From contig CAYNYK010000003.1 in NCBI GenBank assembly GCA_964401335.1, positions 26,443 through 90,442 of the forward strand: a stretch of DNA of 64,000 nt. Direction: 5' to 3'. The position numbers were made by a program, and so were the translations under genes. Of the stretch, positions 53,558-62,709 are shown piece after piece. Source of the stretch: JAAYCU01 sp964401335. Its GTDB lineage: Bacteria > Planctomycetota > Phycisphaerae > UBA1845 > PWPN01. Under the pieces are notes generated by a model that was given only the letters and a program-made list of their open reading frames with translations, was not told where the DNA came from and did no database searches. Position 1 is the first letter of the stretch, and each line of letters starts with the position of its first letter.

Positions 53558-56197
53558 TTATGGCTTGGGCCCGAAAGTCACCTCGGCGAAGCGACCCGGT
53601 TGATGGAAACCGCCATCCACGGGCGATAGCGCCGTCCGTTCGCCATCCTTCCAGCCTTTCTTCCGTGCCTCTTCGTCTTCCGGTGGAGTGAAAGTGAAGG
53701 CCGTGCGGTAGACCGCGACGCCCCACTTGTCCCCGGGTTTCGGGTTAGCCTGCACGGAGGCGAACGGAATTCGGACTTCGCCGATGTAGCGATCTTTTTC
53801 CCGGCGGACCTTGCACTCCCAGGGATCATTGTAAAGACTGAAATTATGATACTGCCCCTCGGCGAGAATGCCGGCCGAGTTAGCCACGAATTGGGTGTAG
53901 GTCAATTTATCGTGATTGCTGTCGATGAATATCTCGAAAGCGTCGTCCACGAACAACATGCCATCGTCGTGCTCTTTAGCCGTGGCTTTCAGCAGGTCCA
54001 TCCGTGGTTCCTCGCATTCAATGGCCACGTAAAAAGCGTCTTTCCCATAAGCCAGGCGCACGTAGGTCGGCTTTTCGCTCGGCGATCCATCCTGACAAAG
54101 CAGAGGTCCGATCCGCTCAACCTTTTGCCAGGCCGGATCGTCCAGTTGGCCATCGATGGTGATACCTTCTACGTAAGTGGCCGTGAAGGTCGGCACCGGT
54201 CCTTTCTGGGCGTCCAGGTACCATCCTGGAAGATGAATGACCCGCTTCTGCGGCGGCCCGTCGGGAATGTTCTCCAAGACGATCTCGGCTTCGTTATTGC
54301 CTTCGTAGATTTCCCGGATCATATTGCCGCTGTCCACCCGGACCCGCACGCCCTTGGCCTCGGGGCTGACCGTCCAGGGCATCAGCACGCTGACGTTGCT
54401 GGGGACCATGTTCCTGGGCCGGGGGATGATTTCGATGGTTCTCTGGCCGATATACTTACCCGTGCCCAGTTCCTCGGCCCACACGTCCACCGCCCCCGCA
54501 TCGAGTGTGCCGATATTGTGGACGCGAATCTCCAACTCGGCCTGGGTGCCGGGCTGCGGGGCGGCCGGGCGAGCGAAAATGCTCCGCGAACTGACGGCCA
54601 CATCCGCCCGCGGTTCCCATTCCGGCCCCTTGGCCAGTTGTTGCAGCTCAAGCAGGTATTCATGACCGCGCTCGAGATCGAAGAACACCTTGCTGCCCCG
54701 CTCGATGTTCACGTGGTCCTCGCGGATGATCTTGTCCGCCTGATCGTCCGCATTGGTGTCCATCCCCAGTGTCAATCGATAGGTGCCCGGCTGCAGATTG
54801 AAGAATTGCACGCCGAACTGGCGGGTCTTTTCGCCTACGTTGCAACACAAGGCTTTCAGGCCGGTCCGGCTGTTGTTCAGCAGCACGACGGCCAACTCGT
54901 AATCGCCCTTCAGCCAGCGCACGGCCGGCAGCGGGAAGCTGGTGGGATCCAGTGCCCAATTGTCCACGCCGTAATACAACATGGGGTAACCACGGCCCAA
55001 GTCGTCGATCTTGGCCTGGTAATTGGATACTCCGCCCAGATCGTCGATATTGATTTCCTTGGCTTGGACGAGTTTTTCAGCCGCCCGCTTGACGGCATCC
55101 TGTCCCGTTTCGAGGGCGAATTGGCGCGTCATGGTTTTGGGCGAGCCCCACCAGAGATCGTAAGTGTGGTCGTCCGTGGCCGCCCGATAAAATTGGATCA
55201 GTTCATCGCCGACGCGGAAGTATTGCAGTTCCTCCCATTGGCCGTTGGGAGCCTGTACCTCGAGGTTGCTCCGGCCACCTTGTTTGATGCGGATGCCGTG
55301 CCCTTCGGGCACGATTCCCTTCCGAGCCTGTCCGAAGAACGCCATCTCCGTTCGCGGCGGAAGCAGGAAATCGGCGTCGCCGGTAATCAGGTAGCACATG
55401 ATGAGGATTTCGTGGAGTTGAAAGCGATGAGCATAATGGGTGATCGCGCTGATCGCCCAGTTTTTGGTAAAGCCGCAGGGCTCCCCGGTTTTGAAAACCA
55501 CTTCCGCCGGCAGCAGGCCGTAGGGTTTACCTAAAGCCGTACTTTTGGCCTGAGCAACCCAGGCCCGGCCCCATTCGAGGACATACCTGGCCAGGTCGGG
55601 GTCGCGGTTGTACCAGAGCAGATGGGCCATGGGCAAGGCGGCGCGCCCGTTGATCGGTGCGTCCGTGCCGAAATAGCCCTGCTCGTACATTTCAAGCGAG
55701 CCGAAATAGTTGGATCGGAAATGGCGATAACCTTGCGGGGTGATCCCCGTCCAGTGCTCGATGTGCTTGGAGGTCTCCATCAATCGTTCGATCAGCACCG
55801 GGTTGCCGTAATCCATGATGGTCAGCAGCGGCACGGTGCCGGTGGTGATTTCGCCGGCGTGAGCCGAGTCGCGGGCCCCACCGAGAAAACCGAGCTGCAT
55901 CTGATCGTGATGCCAGGCCCACTCCACCGCCTTGTTCAGCGATTCGACGATGCGTTGATCGTCGGCGGCCATGACCAGGATCGGCCAGCCCTCATAGAAC
56001 TCGCAATCGTCGTCCAGCCCGAAGCCGAAGCTGCCGTCTTCCGCCTGCCGGTCGATCCAGTAGTTGACCACCTCCTGCCAGGCCTTGAGTCCGCGACATT
56101 CCATCACCGCCCACTGCGGCGGATTGGCCGCGGCCGCGACGGAGACAAGACTACCAAGCAGAATCAACAGGCCGATACAGGTCATGAGTCGAGACAT
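53558..56197 (-). CDS. Exported multidomain protein: helical catalytic-like region, CARDB, CBM9-like
   Basis: An 879-residue protein with a signal (MTCIGLLILLGSLVSVAAAA). Residues about 25-400 resemble an alpha/alpha-toroid glycan-active domain (WQEVVNYWIDRQAEDGSFGFGLDDDCEFYEGWP; YQAKIDDLGRGYPMLYYG). A CARDB domain follows (VAVSSRSIFARPAAPQPGTQAELEIRVHNIG, GNNEAEIVLE), and the C-terminus is a CBM9-type domain (EGITIDGQLDDPAWQKVERIGPL, DDAFEIFIDSNHD). AAGGAG (56205-56210) lies 7 bases before the ATG at 56197. It is the first gene of the minus-strand cluster and probably attacks the polymer outside the cytoplasm. Catalytic residues are not identified. Confidence 0.7.
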   Translation of the reverse strand: MSRLMTCIGLLILLGSLVSVAAAANPPQWAVMECRGLKAWQEVVNYWIDRQAEDGSFGFGLDDDCEFYEGWPILVMAADDQRIVESLNKAVEWAWHHDQMQLGFLGGARDSAHAGEITTGTVPLLTIMDYGNPVLIERLMETSKHIEHWTGITPQGYRHFRSNYFGSLEMYEQGYFGTDAPINGRAALPMAHLLWYNRDPDLARYVLEWGRAWVAQAKSTALGKPYGLLPAEVVFKTGEPCGFTKNWAISAITHYAHRFQLHEILIMCYLITGDADFLLPPRTEMAFFGQARKGIVPEGHGIRIKQGGRSNLEVQAPNGQWEELQYFRVGDELIQFYRAATDDHTYDLWWGSPKTMTRQFALETGQDAVKRAAEKLVQAKEINIDDLGGVSNYQAKIDDLGRGYPMLYYGVDNWALDPTSFPLPAVRWLKGDYELAVVLLNNSRTGLKALCCNVGEKTRQFGVQFFNLQPGTYRLTLGMDTNADDQADKIIREDHVNIERGSKVFFDLERGHEYLLELQQLAKGPEWEPRADVAVSSRSIFARPAAPQPGTQAELEIRVHNIGTLDAGAVDVWAEELGTGKYIGQRTIEIIPRPRNMVPSNVSVLMPWTVSPEAKGVRVRVDSGNMIREIYEGNNEAEIVLENIPDGPPQKRVIHLPGWYLDAQKGPVPTFTATYVEGITIDGQLDDPAWQKVERIGPLLCQDGSPSEKPTYVRLAYGKDAFYVAIECEEPRMDLLKATAKEHDDGMLFVDDAFEIFIDSNHDKLTYTQFVANSAGILAEGQYHNFSLYNDPWECKVRREKDRYIGEVRIPFASVQANPKPGDKWGVAVYRTAFTFTPPEDEEARKKGWKDGERTALSPVDGGFHQPGRFAEVTFGPKP

Positions 56198-56279
56198 TGA
56201 GTTGCTCCTTCTGAAAAAACAACGAATGAAACCGCGCGATACAAACGGCGCTGCCGAGGCCTTCGCTGGAGAGTGAATC

Positions 56280-56307
56280 ATCATATCCACCGACGTGGGC
56301 GGGTCAA
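56280..56307 (-). promoter_or_regulatory. Promoter at the head of the minus-strand carbohydrate cluster
   Basis: On the minus strand TTGACC (56302-56307), a 16-base spacer and TATGAT (56280-56285). It lies about 80 bases before the first gene of the cluster and is the best promoter seen for it. Confidence 0.55.
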
Positions 56308-57161
56308 TATGCCGGTACGCTCTGTATGATCCATGCGTGTCCAATGATTGTGCATGAATTGTTCATTTATAGGTTTTGTAATCGTTCGCATTGGATATTT
56401 TCGGGGATGGGAACATCCCGTGATGTTGTGGTATTTGCCCCCCCCAAAAAAATGACTTATGGGTCTGTATTAAGAGATTTTTACGAACCATGAACCCGTG
56501 GATGAACAAGTTCGGCACTCTCCGCCGGGCCAAGATAACGTTGCCTTTGTTGTTGATTACGGCTAATCCGTTTCGCATATCTGTATTTTCATTTTGTTAT
56601 CAATGTATTATTTGTAATTGACAGAGAGAATCGATCGCCCACCTGGGAATCTGTTTCGTCAGCGCGCGATGACCGCACAACAACGGCCGCGAATGACGAT
56701 GCGTGTCGCTACAAAGCGTCGCTTGTAAAGATGTCCAAGTATCAAAAACCACCGAGAAAAGATGGTTTTTTTGGGTTTTTTTCTTGATTCTTCAACTCTG
56801 CCGAGGTAAATTGAAGGTGCCTGTCGAGACGATATTAATGCGGAGTATCGCCGCGATGTGAAACATGTTACCTTAAGAGTGCGGGAAGGGCTACGCAGCG
56901 GAGCTTAATAGAACCTTAAAACTCTCTTTCTTGCCGGCCATTCCATGAGTTGAGGTTGTTTTCGTGCTCCCCCGAAAGAAAAGAGAGGAGGGAGCGGGAT
57001 CGTTTCACGTGCGATTTAACACAATACCCAATGCGTAACGGAGGGGAGTGGTATGTGGCCATCCCCCATAAGACCAGGCGGGATGGGCCGTCCCATCCCA
57101 AAGAAAGGATCAAATGGAGAACCGTTTCATGTTCAAGTCTTTTCAAAAGGAGGATCAGAAA
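56308..57161. other. Intergenic region with long leader of the giant exported protein
   Basis: About 850 bases without a supported gene. From the left: AT-rich sequence, a weak A/T hairpin (arms AAAAACCA 56745-56752 and TGGTTTTT at 56764), then the promoter at 56812-56839. The leader contains a perfect 8-bp hairpin (GGGATGGG and CCCATCCC, 57080-57099, loop CCGT). Confidence 0.45.
56812..56839 (+). promoter_or_regulatory. Candidate promoter of the giant exported-protein gene
   Basis: TTGAAG (56812-56817), a 16-base spacer and TATTAA (56834-56839). The implied leader is about 315 bases, similar in length to that of the PEP-CTERM gene at 33906. Confidence 0.35.
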
Positions 57162-60100
57162 ATGAGAAAACGAATCATGGTAATGTTGGGCGCGGCCATG
57201 TTGGCCGGCTGGGCCGCGGAGGCCCTTGCTCAACCGACTTACAACTGGACAAGGATGTGGTATTACGAGGGATTGGTTCCCCCGGACATCGATGGTTGGC
57301 GCAACCCCTTTGAATATGCGGTTACGCATATTCCGGCCCGCAAACTGGAGGACGGTTTCGGTGATATGGCCGCGGGCGATTTCGGTCCTCCTAAAAATGC
57401 CGGATTGCAGGGCGATGGCACGATGCGTTTCGTGGATACCGGCGTTCATGGATATGATGGTTTTTCCACTTGGGCTTCTGAGCGGGGCAACTTCTATCTA
57501 AGGGTCAAGGTCAACAGTGGTCCGACGGGGACCCTCGGCGCATACACCTTGGGGGTCCATTCTAATGATCCTGATCGCTATATGGCGATTGCCTTGGATA
57601 CCGATGGGATACGCTTGGTAGGTGTCTCTGGAACTCTGGTTTCCTCGGGAACCATCGATATGACCACTTGGCGGATCATACGTATTCAGCAGGATAATCG
57701 CGATACCGTACACGGTGGCGTAAGCAACGTCGGCTATGTCCGGATTTTCGTGGATAACGTTAAGGACTCTGATACGCCAGTAATTAACTGGTACCAGATG
57801 CATAGTTACAGCTTGACTCCTTTGAGTAGCGAGGCCGTAAACCACAACTGGGGCGGCTTTTATTACATCATGGGGTCGAATGCCAACGTTACGGATTGCG
57901 ATATCGTGGTGGATTGGATGCGGCAGACCTATAACTCGGACCAGCTTACCGCAGACCCCACCTATCATCCCCACGGTCTGATTCCGGCGTCGACCAACAA
58001 GCTTTGGATCAAACGTACCGATTGGCGGGTTTATCCGCACTATGTCAATATGGCCACGGCGCAGGCCGGGGGGGCCGCTACTCCCGCTTCCTTCTCCTAT
58101 CAGGTGATCAATACAAGCTATAATAATCCCAATACGGTTCCGTACACCGTCATCGAATGTGACAGTAACGGAAACGCCACGGATTATGGCTGGATCACCT
58201 TGGATAAAAGTGGCGGCACGCTGGCCGCGAATCAAGGCGCTTTGGACAACGTCACGGTTACGCTGAACGAGAATGTCAGCGGTCTGGCCGCTGGCACCTA
58301 TGAAGCGTATATTAAATTCACGCCTTCCTATACCATGCCGGCCGTCGTCCCGGGTATTACCGTAGACCGAACGTGTTGCCTGGCCACCGACGAGAACGGC
58401 AGTACCACCCAATTTACCGTGGTACTCGATACGCAGCCCACGGCCGACGTGGTTATTCCGGTAGCCAGCGCCAACACCAATGAGGGAACGGTGGATAAGG
58501 CGAGTTTGACCTTTACCAGCAGCGACTGGAATATCCCGCAGACGGTAACCGTGACCGGCGTGGACGATGCGACGAGCGGAGATCGTACATGGTACTACGT
58601 TACGCTCGGTCCGGCCACGAGTACGGATACCGATTACAACGGAATGGATCCCGAGGATGTATATATTGTCAACAACGATAATGACGCGTATGGCAACTGG
58701 ACGGTCACGGTCAATCCGCAGTATATCATCACCGACGAGAGCGGAAGTACCGCCCAATTCTCCGTGGTGCTTACCCGTCCGGTTGCTTCGGGCGGTTCCG
58801 TTACGCTCAAACTCGGCGCGAATACCTCGACGTATCCCAATGTGACTACCACCTTCGATGACTCCGAGTGGCAGTTAAGTGCGTCCCAACTCGTTTTCAC
58901 CAGTGCCAATTGGAATGTTCCGCAAACGGTGACGGTAACCGGCTTGAATGACGCCTGGGATGATCCTGATCTCGCCTTGGTTATCAATACCGCCAACACG
59001 ATTCAGAGCGGCGATGCGAACTGGCAAAACCGTCGGGCGGATGAGGTCATTGCCATTAACCGGAACACAACCCCGACTATTCGAAAGATCAAGCTGGTGG
59101 TCAAAGATCCGGAGGACTACGTGGTGTTCGAATACTGCGGGGATGTTCCGCCCACCCAGAACGATTCGGCCGGTCCGGGCTTGCGGTTCCGGCAGTGGGG
59201 CTTGTTAAACGATGGAACCACGCGGACCAGTGATCCGGAAATGAACAACTTCGTCAATGACGATCAGTTGGTTACGCCGGCGGATTTAGATCCCGAGAAT
59301 GCCGCCGCCGCGTCTGGTGCTTGGAACAAGAGGGCCTTGTATGTGCAGGGTTGGCGGGTTATCGATACCGACAGAAGCGTGTATCTCAGCGACAAGAACA
59401 CCGGTGCCGGCGCCGATCAGGATGGCTGGCCGGCGATCAACCCGGTGGTGGGTGCTACCGTCGTGGCTCGTTTGATGTGCCTGACTCCCGGGGATAACAC
59501 CTACTCGGCTGCTCGGATGTTGGGCGTGCAAATCAGCGGTGGTACCAATGAATGGCCGGTACCGAAAGGCAGCAACGCGGCTGAGGTGTGGGCTTCCATT
59601 ACCTATTCAGGGGCCGCCCCATCGGTACCCGTGATCTTGGATGGCTTCCGTCGGAACAGCGGGTACCTAGAAGCTGACCAGATCGTCGCCCGCACTTCTC
59701 CAACGTCGCCGGACGGCTATCACATCATTCGCCTGGCCCTTGTGCCGGGACTTAATGATACCTCACAAGATCGAATGTTCCGTGGTGATGGATCGGCCAG
59801 CGGTTATAAAACCAACGCATACGGCCGCGTCATCCGAATATGGTGCGACGAGGACCTTGGGAATACCGCTCCAGTTGTGGATATTGCCAATAACGTGGCG
59901 GCCAACTTTGGCAGCTCAACGTATGCGTTTTACAAGGGCTTCCAATTCGGTGTTCAGGAGAAGATGGACCATGAAGTGTTTTTCGATTGGGTCACTTTCA
60001 CAAATGCCGGAGCCTTTGGTCCCGGGGAGGAAGACGCGGTCATCGGCCGCAGCCTGATCCCGACCAGCACGCGTTGCCAGCCATGTAATACCGAGTACTG

Positions 60101-60320
60101 GGCGGATGTGGATCGAGATGATGACGTAGATCAGGATGATTTTGCCCAATTCCAAGCTTGTTATAGTGGCAGTGGGAACGATTACCCCTTGGAACCGATG
60201 ATTTGTGGTTGTTTCGATCGCGATGGCAATGGTGAAATCGATATGGACGATTTCGATGCGTTCGCCGCCTGCGCGACCGGTCCGGGTATTGCCGGTCCGC
60301 CGGAGGGCTGTACGCCGTAA
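57162..60320 (+). CDS. Giant exported protein: Calx-beta-like repeats and C-terminal EF-hand/dockerin-like module
   Basis: A 1052-residue protein with a signal (MVMLGAAMLAGWAAEALA). Residues 63-101 share EDGFGDMAAGDF, P-x-N-A-G and RFVDTGVHGYDGF with the PEP-CTERM protein at 33906. Two Calx-beta-like repeats follow at about 400-640 (DENGSTTQFTVVLDTQP, LTFTSSDWNIPQTVTVTGVDD; DESGSTAQFSVVLTRPV, LVFTSANWNVPQTVTVTGLND). The C-terminus has two calcium loops, DVDRDDDVDQDDF and DRDGNGEIDMDDF, each followed by F-x-A-C, with further Cys residues: a dockerin-like end. It is probably surface-exposed. AAGGAGG (57147-57153) lies 8 bases before the ATG at 57162. Confidence 0.8.
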   Translation: MRKRIMVMLGAAMLAGWAAEALAQPTYNWTRMWYYEGLVPPDIDGWRNPFEYAVTHIPARKLEDGFGDMAAGDFGPPKNAGLQGDGTMRFVDTGVHGYDGFSTWASERGNFYLRVKVNSGPTGTLGAYTLGVHSNDPDRYMAIALDTDGIRLVGVSGTLVSSGTIDMTTWRIIRIQQDNRDTVHGGVSNVGYVRIFVDNVKDSDTPVINWYQMHSYSLTPLSSEAVNHNWGGFYYIMGSNANVTDCDIVVDWMRQTYNSDQLTADPTYHPHGLIPASTNKLWIKRTDWRVYPHYVNMATAQAGGAATPASFSYQVINTSYNNPNTVPYTVIECDSNGNATDYGWITLDKSGGTLAANQGALDNVTVTLNENVSGLAAGTYEAYIKFTPSYTMPAVVPGITVDRTCCLATDENGSTTQFTVVLDTQPTADVVIPVASANTNEGTVDKASLTFTSSDWNIPQTVTVTGVDDATSGDRTWYYVTLGPATSTDTDYNGMDPEDVYIVNNDNDAYGNWTVTVNPQYIITDESGSTAQFSVVLTRPVASGGSVTLKLGANTSTYPNVTTTFDDSEWQLSASQLVFTSANWNVPQTVTVTGLNDAWDDPDLALVINTANTIQSGDANWQNRRADEVIAINRNTTPTIRKIKLVVKDPEDYVVFEYCGDVPPTQNDSAGPGLRFRQWGLLNDGTTRTSDPEMNNFVNDDQLVTPADLDPENAAAASGAWNKRALYVQGWRVIDTDRSVYLSDKNTGAGADQDGWPAINPVVGATVVARLMCLTPGDNTYSAARMLGVQISGGTNEWPVPKGSNAAEVWASITYSGAAPSVPVILDGFRRNSGYLEADQIVARTSPTSPDGYHIIRLALVPGLNDTSQDRMFRGDGSASGYKTNAYGRVIRIWCDEDLGNTAPVVDIANNVAANFGSSTYAFYKGFQFGVQEKMDHEVFFDWVTFTNAGAFGPGEEDAVIGRSLIPTSTRCQPCNTEYWADVDRDDDVDQDDFAQFQACYSGSGNDYPLEPMICGCFDRDGNGEIDMDDFDAFAACATGPGIAGPPEGCTP

Positions 60321-60358
60321 GGATCTTGTGACCACGTTGTTATCCGATGTTTCCCATA

Positions 60359-60394
60359 CCCGCCCCGGCTTTCCAAAGTCGGGGCGGGTTTTTT
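60359..60394 (+). terminator. Strong terminator after the giant exported-protein gene
   Basis: A stem CCCGCCCCG / CGGGGCGGG with inner TTT/AAA pairing, followed by six T (60389-60394). Confidence 0.9.
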
Positions 60395-60449
60395 AACGAC
60401 CAAGATGGATGCACGCAGGACCGATTCTGCCGGTGGGAATTGCGGTGCC

Positions 60450-61718
60450 TTAAGTGTGGGGTCGCGGCCGGCGTTTGGTTTCCGGGGCTTCGGCCAAGCA
60501 GGTGCCGAGCACGCCGGCGGCGGTGCGAAGCAGTTGGGCGCTGCGCTGGAAGGCCCGGGTGGGAAATGAACCGACCGTCGGCCAGCCTCGCTCGTCGGGG
60601 GTCAGCTTTTCCCAGTTCAGAAACAGTCGCCCCCATTCACTTCTTAAAGCTTCTTGCATCTGTCGGCGGCTGAAACGTGGGTACCAGTACATGTCGTGGT
60701 ACAACACGCTGGCCACATAAGCCCACGGGGCCAGCCAGGTCCGCAGCGACCATTCCAAAGTGCCCTTGAGCCGGCCCCAATAGATTTTGTGCTGCATGCG
60801 GCTGGCGAAGGTCATCTTCTTGAAAGGCCCGTCGAAATGCCAGTTCTCGGCGGCGGCCTCGGTGTCCCCGACGATCTCGATGTCCCGGATGTCTCCGCAG
60901 CCCAGGCCGCGCTCGTGAGCCAGGCGGATGAATTTCACATCGCGGAACGGATCGAAGCCCATCAGCCGGGCGGCCACCGCGTCGATGGCCACCTGATCGG
61001 CCGAGGCCAGCAGCACGTTCTTGACGTACGGGGTCATGCAGCGCGGCCCCGGTCCGTCGCCGGCGAAGGTCCCGTCCATTACCGCGAAGAGGCCCTTGTG
61101 AATCCGCTTCTGGATCATCAGCAGATCAACCAGGGTTTCATGGATGACTGGGTGCGTCCAGTGGCGGTGTTCGTTGAGCAGGCCGCCGAAGGCATTCTTC
61201 ATCGCCCCGGTCATGGTGGTGAACACGTGGGTCTTGATCGTGGGCAGATGAATGATGTTCTCGCCGATGAACCGCCGGGGAATGAAAAAGCCGTTCGGGT
61301 AGACCTGGTTGAGGCAGAGAAACTCCTTGGTCAAATCGCCGACGGCCTCGCGGATATGGACCCATTCTTCCCCCTCGTAGAGGTGTACGTTCCGCAGGTT
61401 GTGGGCTTGGATGACGTTAAGTTGTTTATTTTCCCGCTCGCCGAGATGGGCGTCGATGACCACGGTGCGGTTGTGGCAGCCGTGGATCAGGTTCGGATCA
61501 AATCCGTCGCGCTTCATGGCCCGGATCACGCCCTCGAGTTGCCAGGGCGTGGTGCTGCAACCGGGGAAGAAGAAATGCCAGGAGATGTTGATCTTCAGGG
61601 CGGTATCGGCCAGCGGATCGAGCGCGTCGCGATAGCCGGCCAGGTTCATCACCTTATGATAGTCGGCCAGCACGGTGGCCGGTGTGCTCCGCACGATGGC
61701 GACTTTCGAGACGCTCAT
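60450..61718 (-). CDS. DUF362 family protein
   Basis: A 422-residue protein. VSKVAIVRSTPATVLADYHKVMNLAG at the start, ALKINISWHFFFPGCSTTPWQLEGVIRAMKRDG, IIHLPTIKTHVFTTMTGAMKNAFGGL and LLASADQVAIDAVAARLMGFDP are the DUF362 hallmarks. Some relatives carry ferredoxin-like iron-sulfur domains; none is present here. Activity is unknown. No strong ribosome site precedes 61718. It is convergent with the giant exported-protein gene and divergent from the HAD gene. Confidence 0.85.
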   Translation of the reverse strand: MSVSKVAIVRSTPATVLADYHKVMNLAGYRDALDPLADTALKINISWHFFFPGCSTTPWQLEGVIRAMKRDGFDPNLIHGCHNRTVVIDAHLGERENKQLNVIQAHNLRNVHLYEGEEWVHIREAVGDLTKEFLCLNQVYPNGFFIPRRFIGENIIHLPTIKTHVFTTMTGAMKNAFGGLLNEHRHWTHPVIHETLVDLLMIQKRIHKGLFAVMDGTFAGDGPGPRCMTPYVKNVLLASADQVAIDAVAARLMGFDPFRDVKFIRLAHERGLGCGDIRDIEIVGDTEAAAENWHFDGPFKKMTFASRMQHKIYWGRLKGTLEWSLRTWLAPWAYVASVLYHDMYWYPRFSRRQMQEALRSEWGRLFLNWEKLTPDERGWPTVGSFPTRAFQRSAQLLRTAAGVLGTCLAEAPETKRRPRPHT

Positions 61719-62101
61719 GTTCCGGTTCCCGCAACCGCCGTCCGCCGCCAGGGGGTATGAACCGGTGACAGCCGGAAGTCCGGCAGGATCGGTCGGTTAT
61801 TCAATATTAGGTCATCAATCGTTTCTTGCGTTTTTTTATCCTCCTCGGTTAGCTTTTCTTTGGAGTTGACAGGGGTGCCCGGATTCAGGTCACGCCCGTA
61901 GCGGACGATTGCTATAACTTGCCTTCCGGCAAGGGGATATAAGCGTATTTTTGAGTTTGGCTTCGTTTGGCGCATTTTGTTTTTTTCCCGGCGGCTCCTT
62001 TTCGAGTGTCCGCATCGCGAGCGAGCACATACCAGAATAACACAAAAAGGGTTCCCGTGGGATGGATAGCGGCGGAACGGTTTATGGAGGGTTGACCCGC
62101 T

Positions 62102-62516
62102 GTATCGAGATTCCTATCTCGATACCACCCCCTCGGATTCCCAATCCCATGGATGCGGGAAGGGCGAAAGGATTCGCCTGCCTGTGGGTGCGAGAAGGGA
62201 TTCGCGCACCAGCGTACCGCGAACGAGAAAGGATTCTCGTTCAACGAGAAAGGATTCTCGTTCAACGAGAAAGGATTCTCGTTCGAGCAAAACCGGATGT
62301 TTGGAAGGTTGTCATCGCTCCCCCACCTCGAAACGAGGTGGGCCACCCGGTGGATGTTCGGAAGGTTACCGCTGTATCGAGATTCCTATCTCGATACCAC
62401 CCCTTGTGGGATTCCCATCCTATGAATGCAGGAAGGGCGAAAGGATTCGCCTGCCTGTGGGTGCGAGAAGGGATTCGCGCACCAGCGTACCGCGAACGAG
62501 AAAGGATTCTCGTTCG
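62102..62516. repeat. Hairpin array B: variable stems with AGGA/TCCT loop, in two modules
   Basis: Hairpins with loop TCCT: 62102-62125 and 62374-62397 (stem GTATCGAGAT). With loop AGGA: 62163-62178 and 62436-62451 (stem GGCGAA), 62221-62242 (stem GAACGAGAA), 62243-62262 and 62264-62283 (stem AACGAGAA, 21-base period) and 62493-62516 (stem CGAACGAGAA). Variants with loop GGGA and one stem mismatch: 62187-62210 and 62460-62483. Less regular TCCC-loop forms occur at about 62134-62147 and 62408-62419. The hairpin order is repeated, giving two modules about 270 bases apart. A separate hairpin CCACCTCG/CGAGGTGG (62323-62341) lies between. No coding character. The left part of this gap (61719-62090) shows no gene I can support. 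Confidence 0.85.
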
Positions 62517-62569
62517 AGCAAGGGTGTCATCGCTTCCCCGTATCCGAAGATGTGGTCCACCCGGTCTAA

Positions 62570-62675
62570 TCCGCCAGAGGCGGACGAAAGCGAGATCCGC
62601 TAAAGCGAGACTCCGCCTTGGCGAGCTCGCCGTGGCGAGCCTAACAGTTCGCCAAAGCGGGACTCGCCGTGGCGA
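62570..62675. repeat. Second palindrome family (CGCY-NN-RGCG) next to array B
   Basis: 62570-62584 (TCCGCC-AGA-GGCGGA), 62598-62607 (CGCT-AA-AGCG), 62614-62623 (CGCC-TT-GGCG), 62625-62640 (GCTCGCC-GT-GGCGAGC), 62650-62659 (CGCC-AA-AGCG, one mismatch) and 62664-62675 (TCGCC-GT-GGCGA). The inner fourth pair alternates C-G and T-A while the centre varies. Confidence 0.65.
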
Positions 62676-62709
62676 TCCTAACAGTCTAACAGCCTTTTCC
62701 CCTCGCGGC

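Noticed and set aside
53846..55534. Plus-strand frame of 562 codons
   Set aside because: Antisense to a secreted multidomain protein with clear CARDB and CBM9-like domains; no domain recognised in the frame itself.
56916..57449. Minus-strand frame of 177 codons
   Set aside because: It covers the leader and signal-peptide region of the giant exported protein and has no motif.
61715..61975. Minus-strand frame of 86 codons overlapping the DUF362 start by ATGA
   Set aside because: The overlap is attractive, but the peptide has no recognisable domain and contains an RDLNPG stretch typical of spurious translations; the codon pattern is unconvincing.
62221..62283. Tandem 21-base units that look like a small CRISPR array
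   Set aside because: The units abut with no unique spacers and each is itself a palindrome; no cas genes are present.
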